Part shown: positions 57,703 to 64,000 of the stretch, piece after piece
Position numbering within the stretch: the first letter of the stretch is position 1
Layout of the letters: every line of letters starts with the position of its first letter
NCBI GenBank assembly: GCA_028404565.1
Contig: JAOOBR010000001.1
Location: 109,148-173,147, forward strand
Length of the DNA stretch: 64,000 nt
Direction of reading: 5' to 3'
DNA from: Pseudomonadota bacterium
GTDB lineage: Bacteria; Pseudomonadota; Gammaproteobacteria; Magnimaribacterales; D2472
Notes under the pieces: generated by a model
The model's database searches: none
Seen by the model: only the letters and a program-made list of their open reading frames with translations
What the model was told of the DNA's origin: nothing
Translations under genes and position numbers: made by a program

Positions 57703-58848
57703 TTAAGACTGTTGATAAGTGACTCTATAGATAACATTTGCTCCATCATCAGATATTAAAATGGAACCATCACTTTTTTGAAAAACGGATGCTGGTCTTC
57801 CTAAAACTTTTTCCTGACCATTGTTTTTTTGAAGCCACCCAGTAATGAAATCTTTGTGGTAAAGCAACTCTCCGTTCTCATCAAAATGAACGGCTATAAC
57901 CTTATATCCGACTTTCCTTGATCGATTCCATGATCCATGAAGAGTCATAAATAAAGTATTCTTATATTTTGCTGGAAAATGATCACCGTCATAAAAGGAT
58001 AACCCTGTTGGGGCTACATGCGCACCAAGCTCCAGAATAGGATCAATAAATTCTTCAGCATTGTCTGGTATTTTTTTTGAATAGTCTGGATCTAGTACAT
58101 CCATTGAATGTTTATATGGATAACCATAAAAAGAATCATCATTTTTGACTACGTTAAGCTCGCATGACGGCATATCATCACCCATCCAGTCTCTTCCATT
58201 ATCACCAAAATAAAGATCATTTGTTTTAGGGTGCCAATCAAATCCAACTGTATTCCTCACACCTCTTGCTACATATTCCCACTCACCATCATTAAGTCTC
58301 ATAATTGATGCATATCTCTTATCAAAGTTGTACTTTTCTTCAAGTGAAGGATTGCAAATATTACATGGAGCTCCAACAGGAACATATAGTTTGTTGTCTG
58401 GACCAAAGTCAATCCATTTCCAGCCATGCCATGTATCTGAGGGTAAATTGTTGGTAACTAAAACTTTATCTGGCATCTGCTCTGAACTTGAAAGAGCTTC
58501 ATCAATATTAGGGATTTTCCAAATAGAGTTTACTTCGGAAAAATAAAGGTCACCATTATGGTAGGTTACACCAGTAGAATTTGATAGTCCTTCCGCAATA
58601 ACTCTAATATTTTTGTTGCCATTGATTACACTAATAGTTCCTGCATTTCTTGATCCTACAAATATATTCCCAGTGTCACTCTCAGCAATTTGTCTAGGAG
58701 TGTCTATATTGTCAATAAATATTTCTATTGAAAAACCTTTTTCAGTTTTTAAATTCTCAATAAGTTTTGAAGAATCAGAAGAAACATTTGAAGAAAAAGA
58801 TATAATAATCAAAAGGTGTAAAAAAAACTTATAATTTAACTTTTCCAT
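57703..58848 (-). CDS. Exported PQQ-dependent sugar dehydrogenase-like beta-propeller (sorbosone dehydrogenase family)
   Basis: A 381-residue protein with a signal peptide (MEKLNYKFFLHLLIIISFSSNVSSD), then a six-bladed propeller: NIFVGSRNAGTISVI, DTWHGWKWIDFGPDNKLYVPVGAPCN, DWHPKTNDLYFGDNGRDWMGDDMPSCELN, AHVAPTGLSFYDGDHFP and LHGSWNRSRKVGYKV. The family oxidises sugars or aldols with PQQ in the periplasm. The frame is open 117 bases upstream, but the signal peptide and an extended -10 (TGGTATAAT) 7 bases before MEKL place the start at 58848. That ATG shares two bases with the opposite wecA-like ATG. Confidence 0.85.
   Translation of the reverse strand: MEKLNYKFFLHLLIIISFSSNVSSDSSKLIENLKTEKGFSIEIFIDNIDTPRQIAESDTGNIFVGSRNAGTISVINGNKNIRVIAEGLSNSTGVTYHNGDLYFSEVNSIWKIPNIDEALSSSEQMPDKVLVTNNLPSDTWHGWKWIDFGPDNKLYVPVGAPCNICNPSLEEKYNFDKRYASIMRLNDGEWEYVARGVRNTVGFDWHPKTNDLYFGDNGRDWMGDDMPSCELNVVKNDDSFYGYPYKHSMDVLDPDYSKKIPDNAEEFIDPILELGAHVAPTGLSFYDGDHFPAKYKNTLFMTLHGSWNRSRKVGYKVIAVHFDENGELLYHKDFITGWLQKNNGQEKVLGRPASVFQKSDGSILISDDGANVIYRVTYQQS
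58830..58835 (+). promoter_or_regulatory. Predicted -10 box of the wecA-like gene
   Basis: TATAAT, 11 bases before the ATG at 58847, located within the signal-peptide codons of the divergent dehydrogenase gene. The predicted leader is about 5 bases. Confidence 0.45.
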
Positions 58849-60118
58849 GATAAAGATTATACCAGTAGCCCTTTTCTTTTTAAGCTTTTTTGCATCCTTA
58901 GTATCAAATGCATGGCTTAGAATATTAGCAAAAAAGAATAACTTTCTTATTGATAGACCTGACAAATACAGAAAATTTCATAAAGATCCTACGCCACTAA
59001 CAGGTGGTATTGGTATTACTTTTGGAATCATCTTCAGTGGAATATTTCTTTTCTTTTTAACTGATACAAGTTATACCTCTGAGGTTTCTTCAGATAACTT
59101 TTTAGGACAAGAACAAAATAAATCTTATGAAATTAAAATAAATAATGAAAAAGGAATAATAGTTGAAAGGATCGATGATGAAAGTTTTTCAATAACTCTT
59201 CCAGATGGTAATAAAAGCGTCTATAAGATATCTAGTAGTGGTGAATCTGTTCTGGTATCCACAAGTGATAACTCTAAAGATTTAATAATATCTAATTTTA
59301 GTTTTGGGCTTGTGGCTTTCACGATCCTGCTTCAGTTTTTAATGACTTTTGATGACCTTCGAGGTCTTAAAGCAGTTACAAGGCTTTTCATACAAGCCGG
59401 CTGTACTGGTGGTTTAATATTTTTTAGTGGTGTATATATTCAAAGCTTAGGTAATTTATTAGGTTTAGGAGAAATATATCTTGGATTTTGGGGAATACCA
59501 TTCACAATTTTCTGCGTTGTGGGCATGATCAATGCCTTTAATATGATTGATGGATTAAATGGGCTATGTGCAAGCTTGTGTTTAGTTTGTTTTATAGGGA
59601 TTATTTATATGATTAATGCTGATACTGTTCCAAGCTTATTTCCCTTGATCTTGCCTGTAGGAGCTATCACAGGTTTCCTTATGTATAATCTTGGAGTTTT
59701 AGGAAATCAAAGAACAGTTTTTCTTGGCGACAATGGGTCCAATGCTCTTGGTTTTATGTGTGCTTGGATTCTTGTTTACTTTAGTTCTGTTGAAAATTCT
59801 AATTTTGCACCTGTTACTGCATTATGGTTTGTAGCTATTCCTTTCTTTGATGCAGTTGGTGTCATGGCATCTAGAGCCATAAAGGGAATAATGCCGCTAA
59901 GACCTGGAAGAGATCATCTTCATCATAAATTGTTAGATATGGGATTGGCCTCTAATGCTATTTATATAGTTTTGATTTTCATATCTGCTCTTTTTGCAGC
60001 AGTTGGATATGTCTTCAATCATAGTTTTCCTGAGAGTCACTATATTTCTTTCTATGCCTTTATGATGCTCTGGTTATGTTATTATTTTTTAACAAGGTAT
60101 ATTTCAAAAAATGTTTAA
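58847..60118 (+). CDS. WecA-like undecaprenyl-phosphate sugar-1-phosphate transferase with an inserted periplasmic domain
   Basis: Transfers a sugar-1-phosphate (typically GlcNAc-1-P) to undecaprenyl phosphate at the inner membrane, starting O-antigen or other envelope glycans. Its 423 residues include about eleven membrane helices, IDRPDKYRKFHKDPTPLTGG, the catalytic DD (169-170) in TFDDLRG, NAFNMIDGLNGL, VFLGDNGSNALGF and the GRDHLHHKL His motif. Residues about 72-152 form an insertion between TM2 and TM3, rich in beta-strand-like and acidic segments. E. coli WecA (367) has only a short loop there. Confidence 0.87.
   Translation: MIKIIPVALFFLSFFASLVSNAWLRILAKKNNFLIDRPDKYRKFHKDPTPLTGGIGITFGIIFSGIFLFFLTDTSYTSEVSSDNFLGQEQNKSYEIKINNEKGIIVERIDDESFSITLPDGNKSVYKISSSGESVLVSTSDNSKDLIISNFSFGLVAFTILLQFLMTFDDLRGLKAVTRLFIQAGCTGGLIFFSGVYIQSLGNLLGLGEIYLGFWGIPFTIFCVVGMINAFNMIDGLNGLCASLCLVCFIGIIYMINADTVPSLFPLILPVGAITGFLMYNLGVLGNQRTVFLGDNGSNALGFMCAWILVYFSSVENSNFAPVTALWFVAIPFFDAVGVMASRAIKGIMPLRPGRDHLHHKLLDMGLASNAIYIVLIFISALFAAVGYVFNHSFPESHYISFYAFMMLWLCYYFLTRYISKNV
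58856..58861 (-). promoter_or_regulatory. Predicted extended -10 box of the PQQ-type dehydrogenase gene
   Basis: TGG-TATAAT on the minus strand (hexamer 58861-58856), 7 bases before the ATG at 58848 and lying within the first codons of the wecA-like gene. Predicted transcript start is at the ATG (leaderless). Confidence 0.5.
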
Positions 60119-60536
60119 TTTTTTTAAAAAGAAGGAAGAAAAAAAAGAAAAGCCAAAGAATCTTAAGTTGATTGCATTATGTTTAGCTTTTGAAGTTGCA
60201 AATGCAGATAATGATATAGATACACGAGAGAGAGATCTGATTTTAGAAAAGATCAAAGAATCCATAGACTTAAGTGTCTTAAATGAAAAAGAAATATTTG
60301 AAGTCATTCAAGAAGAAAGTCAAAAAAGAGTTTCATTTTATGACATCATTAACGATATTAATAAAAACTTGGATAGAAAAGAGAAAATTGATATTTTAAA
60401 GATGCTTTGGGAAATAGCTTATGCAGATAAAGTTCTGGATGTTGATGAAGAAAGAATAATAAGAAGATCTGCAGAGATGTTGGGTATAAAACCATCAATA
60501 GTTCTTCAAACAAAAGAAGAATTTAAAAATCAATAG
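60111..60536 (+). CDS. TerB-like domain protein
   Basis: A 141-residue acidic, helical protein resembling the TerB/DjlA N-terminal family: LIALCLAFEVANADNDIDTRERDLILEKIKE and a second repeat KIDILKMLWEIAYADKVLDVDEERIIRRSAEMLGI, each with acidic metal-binding residues. The first 18 residues are a basic lysine-rich tail. Family members have been tied to tellurite resistance and stress sensing, but the function here is unknown. It overlaps the wecA-like gene by 8 bases and the convergent carboxylesterase by 14. Confidence 0.83.
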   Translation: MFNFFKKKEEKKEKPKNLKLIALCLAFEVANADNDIDTRERDLILEKIKESIDLSVLNEKEIFEVIQEESQKRVSFYDIINDINKNLDRKEKIDILKMLWEIAYADKVLDVDEERIIRRSAEMLGIKPSIVLQTKEEFKNQ

Positions 60537-62400
60537 TTCCTGAATTTTTCTCTGAAATTCTTAGCGCCTCATCTCTTGAGCAATTAAAGTTAGTACTTTT
60601 TACAAAGTCATCAAAAGAATTGTCGCCAATATAGTTTGTAGTTTCATATAAAAGTATACATTTTTCTTCAGTATCAATTATTTGGGAAGATAATATTTCA
60701 TTCACTAATTCTTGCATGCTTAAATCAAGCTTATCTATTCGAAAATCTTTCTTTTCATCAATATGAAGAATACTTTTGTCTGTTTTGGGATTATATTTAT
60801 TCCAAATAATGTCATTTGAAGATTTTCCAGGCTCGCCATTTCTAGCAAACTCAGTCCAAAAATTCATCATATTCTTAGAAACAAAACGCCTAGAGGGTGA
60901 CCGAGGATAAATGATCCATGCAAATTCTTCAGCAAGGCTAAAATCTCCACTTATCATTGGTATTTCAAGTGCATGGGCAGCTCCTATAATTTTTCTAAAG
61001 TCGCCAACAAAGAAATCTCTTAAATTGTCCCAATCATATCTATAGGCATACAGATCTTCATTTCCAGCAAAAAACATATTTTCAAGCGGCTCTTGAACTC
61101 CTCTAAGTTGCCATCCTTTTGATCTAATTTCATTATAAAATTGATATTTTTCTTCATCTTTAATTTCAACGCTAGGTATACCAATACCTTTAGAAAGAAA
61201 GGATTCATTGGTTTCTATGAAATATTTTGAGAACCCAAGCCAAAGCTTGATTTCATCTTTATTTGATCCTGCAATTGTTGGAACTTTATTTAAATATTCA
61301 TTAGAGCGAAGAGCTTCTTTAAGACCTATTTCAGGAATAACTACACCATCATTAGTAAGTAAAGGAGTCTCAAAAGTATCACCATATAGATTTACCAACT
61401 CCTGTGCATTTGTTTCGTAAAGAATTTTTCTAAGCGCATCTTTATTAGAGTTTAATTGAAATATATTTGCTTCATTAAGACTGCTTGCTAACTTTTTGTC
61501 CACGATTATTTTATTTAATACTGTCCAACTATCAGATATGCCTTCCTGATTAAAATTTTCAGACTTATAAGCATTTTTCAATGATGAGGATTTCGTATAG
61601 CCTGATTGGGAGATTGCTTTATGGAATAAACCTTTAGCTTGCTGAGTAACTAAGAGCGATAAAACATTATGCCCACCAGCAGACTCACCAAAAATAGTAA
61701 TATTATTAGGATCACCACCAAAAGAAGCTATATTCTTATTAACCCACTTTAGTGCAAGCACTAGATCTAAGATACCAAAATTGGAGGTCTTATCTATGCC
61801 TGAATGGTAATCTTGAATTGCTGGATGAGTAAAAAAGCCAAGTGGTCCTAAACGATAATTTGGTGAAACAACGATAACATCTTTCCTTTTTACCAATTCT
61901 GAGAAATTGTAAAAATCTTTATGCCCTGAAGTATTACCTCCTCCATGTATCCAAAACATAACTGGCAAATTATCTCTATCTCCATGAGGTGCTCTAATAT
62001 CAAGATATAAGCAGTCCTCTGTGCCAGCTTGGTTTATTTCTTGAATTTGACCACCAACTTCTTGATGGCAAAAATTATTTTCTTTCGGATTAATATGAAA
62101 ATCTTTAGCATCAAAAGCTACTGGTGCCTTCCATCTTAGATTTCCTAAAGGAGGGAGTGCAAATGGAATATCCTCCCAATACAAAATTCCTTCTTTTCTT
62201 TGAGAAAGAACCTTCCCAGATGAAGTTTGAATAAAATCTCCCTTGAAGGTTTTAGCTCCAATATAGTTAAAACTATCACCTTTATCTTGGTAATAATCAT
62301 AAGTTTGCGGATTAGTAATTTCTTCTGGTACACCTAAAACAGTTCCACAAAATATAACTATAAAAAGTTTAAAAGATTTTATATTTCTCAATAAGTTCAT
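60523..62400 (-). CDS. Exported type B carboxylesterase
   Basis: A 625-residue alpha/beta hydrolase. Residues about 7-24 (IKSFKLFIVIFCGTVLG) form a signal peptide. The esterase type B signatures are EDCLYLDIRAP and the nucleophile elbow ITIFGESAGGHNVLSLL, with the oxyanion segment VMFWIHGGGNTSGHKDF. A C-terminal His near GAAHALEIPMI completes the triad. The start overlaps the upstream esterase gene by 32 bases and no later ATG precedes the signal. It is about 125 residues longer than its neighbour. It hydrolyses esters in the periplasm or outside; substrate unknown. Confidence 0.9.
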   Translation of the reverse strand: MNLLRNIKSFKLFIVIFCGTVLGVPEEITNPQTYDYYQDKGDSFNYIGAKTFKGDFIQTSSGKVLSQRKEGILYWEDIPFALPPLGNLRWKAPVAFDAKDFHINPKENNFCHQEVGGQIQEINQAGTEDCLYLDIRAPHGDRDNLPVMFWIHGGGNTSGHKDFYNFSELVKRKDVIVVSPNYRLGPLGFFTHPAIQDYHSGIDKTSNFGILDLVLALKWVNKNIASFGGDPNNITIFGESAGGHNVLSLLVTQQAKGLFHKAISQSGYTKSSSLKNAYKSENFNQEGISDSWTVLNKIIVDKKLASSLNEANIFQLNSNKDALRKILYETNAQELVNLYGDTFETPLLTNDGVVIPEIGLKEALRSNEYLNKVPTIAGSNKDEIKLWLGFSKYFIETNESFLSKGIGIPSVEIKDEEKYQFYNEIRSKGWQLRGVQEPLENMFFAGNEDLYAYRYDWDNLRDFFVGDFRKIIGAAHALEIPMISGDFSLAEEFAWIIYPRSPSRRFVSKNMMNFWTEFARNGEPGKSSNDIIWNKYNPKTDKSILHIDEKKDFRIDKLDLSMQELVNEILSSQIIDTEEKCILLYETTNYIGDNSFDDFVKSTNFNCSRDEALRISEKNSGTIDF

Positions 62401-63862
62401 ATCGTTCTAAAAAAGGATTTCTTAAAGCCCTTACTTTGTTACCAATAAGTGCTAATTCGAACGAATCATTATAATTGTTCCATGAAAAATCTCCAAAACT
62501 TGGATCATTTGTTTTAGAAAAGTTTGTCCATGGTATTTGAAAATTATCAGAGATTTCTTGAGACTCCTTCGGGCCCCAACTTGAATAAGGCTTTTTTGAA
62601 TGAACACCAAATACATATGGAAGTTCTGAGGCATGGAAACATCCTAGTTTCCCCCTTAAGATTTCACTTTGCGTTGAGAATAAATATCCAAAAGAATTTC
62701 CTTCTTTTTTCTGAAGCGTATTATGTGTTGGGATACCAAAACAAATATCTGTGAGAATCGCTGAATAGATATCTCCTAACTCGCTTATTTTAAGATACTC
62801 TCTGTAAGCAGAAATAACTTCAGATAATTTACTAGATTCAAACATTTTTGATAACCTTCTAGTGATATATTCCTCATCATTTTTGCCTATTCGTGGATGG
62901 AATGTACTCCAAAGCTTATATTCATCAAGAGTTGTCCCAGCAATTAAATGGATACTTGAAGATGAATGTGTTTTCAAGTAATCATCCTTAATAAATTTAT
63001 TATCTATAACTGGAAGAAAGCCCACTTCAGGAAAAATCCATCTCTTCCCATCGCTTAATCTTGAATGTTTTAATTTTTTAGCTGTGTTAGTTATCGATTC
63101 CCAGTCACATGATCTTAAGTCAGAAAGTTTATGACCATCCTTTTTAAACTGATCAGTAAATAATTCAGCCCACTGATTTGCTTTTTCTTTTGTGGCTATT
63201 GCATCTAACCCCCCACTTTGGCAAATCGCTTTTTGGAATAATTTATCGTGACCCGCTGCAATTTGAAGATTACAACTCCAAGAACCTGCAGACTCACCAA
63301 AAATAGTAATATTATTTGGATCTCCACCAAAAGAAGAAATATTATCTTTTACCCACTTAATTGCGTTCCTTTGGTCTATCAGCCCCTCATTTCCTGATGA
63401 GTTTATTTGATTATTTGTAACCTCACCAAGCCTCAGAAATCCAAGAGGACCTAATCTATAGTTTATCGATACAACAACTACTCCTCTTTTTGCTAGATGT
63501 TTTAACTCATACATAATGCTACTAGAGCCGCCTGTTACTAAAGCACCGCCATGTATCCAAATCATTACTGGATTTTTGGCTTTAATATCATTTGAGCAAA
63601 TATTTAAGGTTAAACAATCTTCAGATTGTTTTGATAATGAGTTATCCTGAAAAAAACTTATTCCGGATTGGCTTTGATCGATAACTCTTGTTTGAGGGGC
63701 TGAGTCTCCTTTTTCTATGACTCTGAGATTTAGTTCATTTTCAATAAGAATTGATTCATCCCATCTTTGCTCATATTTTGCATAAGGAATGCCATAAAAT
63801 TGATGGCAGCTATCATGGAGGATTCCCTCAAATTTACCAGCTTTGCATTCTACTAAACTCAT
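62369..63862 (-). CDS. Type B carboxylesterase without signal peptide
   Basis: The 497-residue esterase starts MSLVECKAGKFEGI with no signal, so it is probably cytoplasmic. Motifs are EDCLTLNICSND, PVMIWIHGGALVTGGSSSIMYEL, FGESAGSWSCNLQIAAGHDKLFQKAICQSGG and a C-terminal His in GCFHASELPYVFG. The paralogue directly downstream overlaps it by 32 bases and shares near-identical residues around GGDPNNITIFGESAG, consistent with tandem duplication followed by a change of location. Confidence 0.9.
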   Translation of the reverse strand: MSLVECKAGKFEGILHDSCHQFYGIPYAKYEQRWDESILIENELNLRVIEKGDSAPQTRVIDQSQSGISFFQDNSLSKQSEDCLTLNICSNDIKAKNPVMIWIHGGALVTGGSSSIMYELKHLAKRGVVVVSINYRLGPLGFLRLGEVTNNQINSSGNEGLIDQRNAIKWVKDNISSFGGDPNNITIFGESAGSWSCNLQIAAGHDKLFQKAICQSGGLDAIATKEKANQWAELFTDQFKKDGHKLSDLRSCDWESITNTAKKLKHSRLSDGKRWIFPEVGFLPVIDNKFIKDDYLKTHSSSSIHLIAGTTLDEYKLWSTFHPRIGKNDEEYITRRLSKMFESSKLSEVISAYREYLKISELGDIYSAILTDICFGIPTHNTLQKKEGNSFGYLFSTQSEILRGKLGCFHASELPYVFGVHSKKPYSSWGPKESQEISDNFQIPWTNFSKTNDPSFGDFSWNNYNDSFELALIGNKVRALRNPFLERYELIEKYKIF

Positions 63863-63882
63863 ATTTTCACTTAAGAATCCAT

Positions 63883-63888
63883 ATTATA
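63883..63888 (-). promoter_or_regulatory. Predicted -10 box of the carboxylesterase pair
   Basis: TATAAT on the minus strand, 20 bases before the ATG at 63862. The leader would be about 14 bases. It lies in the 69-base gap shared with the divergent tRNA-Pro gene. Confidence 0.45.
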
Positions 63889-63918
63889 TAACAATAGATT
63901 AAATCTAAAATTGTGAAA

Positions 63919-63924
63919 TATAAT
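63919..63924 (+). promoter_or_regulatory. Predicted -10 box of tRNA-Pro
   Basis: TATAAT followed by 7 bases to the first base of the mature tRNA (C63932). Transcription would begin at or within one or two bases of the mature 5' end. Confidence 0.5.
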
Positions 63925-63931
63925 ATGTAAA

Positions 63932-64000
63932 CGGGATGTAGCGCAGCCTGGTAGCGCACCACACTGGGGGTGTGGTGGTCGTCGGTTCAAATCCGGCCAT
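63932..64000 (+). tRNA. tRNA-Pro (anticodon GGG), partial at the window edge
   Basis: Begins CGGGATG (acceptor strand), then a D-arm GCGCAGCCTGGTAGCGC. The anticodon stem CCACA/TGTGG encloses the loop CTGGGGG with GGG at 63966-63968. The T-arm is GTCGGTTCAAATCCGGC. The sequence stops at CCAT, so the last four acceptor bases and any encoded CCA lie past the window. GGG reads CCC/CCU proline codons. Confidence 0.95.

Noticed and set aside
58849..58965. 39-residue N-terminal extension of the PQQ-type dehydrogenase
   Set aside because: It would bury the signal peptide and overlap the wecA-like gene. An extended -10 lies within it. This remains the main alternative to the CATG finding.
60111..60536. 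TerB-like gene as evidence of a tellurite-resistance operon
   Set aside because: No terA, terC, terD or terZ genes nearby. TerB-like folds are widespread in other roles.
1..64000. CRISPR arrays, insertion sequences, prophage, toxin-antitoxin or restriction genes
   Set aside because: None seen. No repeated spacer pattern, transposase, integrase or nuclease-methylase genes, and all stretches are filled by metabolic or housekeeping genes.

Overview
The window is a dense, AT-rich (about one third G+C by eye) chromosomal segment of a free-living, aerobic gammaproteobacterium with a streamlined genome. LexA is nearly identical in layout to the E. coli protein and sits behind an E. coli-type SOS box. 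The aroC, leuCDB-asd, topA, rraA, prc, sbcB and guaBA genes are also of gammaproteobacterial type. Together with the gene content (paired acyl-CoA dehydrogenases, carboxylesterases, a GH3 enzyme, a PQQ-type dehydrogenase, the methylcitrate pathway), this suggests a marine surface lineage such as SAR86. That placement is inference. No gap between genes exceeds about 120 bases, and no insertion sequence, prophage, CRISPR array or integrase was seen.

Layout. 1-5108 (minus): aroC-leuC-leuD-leuB-asd (asd cut by the window edge), for chorismate, leucine and the aspartate family. 5159-11204 (minus): 5'-nucleotidase, thrH, queH and the methylcitrate genes prpB-prpC-(DUF4399)-prpD. 11261-11869 (plus): lexA with a LexA box. 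11866-18620 (minus): nadK, rhomboid protease, galU, pyrD, a small membrane protein, topA and a small unknown gene. 18741-21976 (plus): a pair of acyl-CoA dehydrogenases and an acyltransferase. 21962-22444 (minus): rraA. 22523-25639 (plus): a nitronate monooxygenase-like enzyme and a GH3 glycosidase. 25636-27502 (minus): a glutathione transferase and an MsrA-thioredoxin-fold-MsrB fusion. 27558-36452 (plus): a biotin-dependent acyl-CoA carboxylase/AtuA/enoyl-CoA hydratase/acyl-CoA dehydrogenase cluster resembling acyclic terpene or leucine catabolism. 36455-39327 (plus): prc and xthA.

39328-52818 (minus): one long unbroken run, guaB-guaA-guaC, a dehalogenase-like hydrolase, an Nramp-like transporter, apt, then a Rieske oxygenase/flavin monooxygenase group, and finally sbcB and tadA. 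52875-54604 (minus): fumC-phhB. 54664-55473 (plus): class II aldolase-like gene. 55462-58848 (minus): PQQ-type dehydrogenase, inositol monophosphatase family, aldehyde dehydrogenase. 58847-60536 (plus): a wecA-like transferase with an extra domain and a TerB-like gene. 60523-63862 (minus): two tandem type B carboxylesterases. 63932-64000: the start of tRNA-Pro(GGG).

Together the catabolic genes point to growth on bulky or branched acyl-CoA substrates (terpenoids, sterol-like or branched fatty acids, esters). Propionyl-CoA would be cleared by the methylcitrate route and fumarase would feed the TCA cycle. The genome is compressed: all six convergent gene pairs overlap or abut, many operon genes overlap by 1, 4 or 8 bases, one divergent pair shares start-codon bases (CATG), and several operon heads carry a -10 box only 5-9 bases before the start codon, which suggests leaderless mRNAs. 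I found no clearly new multi-gene defence or mobile system. The most unusual items are the CATG divergent start, the leaderless-type promoters, the three-part Msr fusion and the enlarged WecA-like protein.
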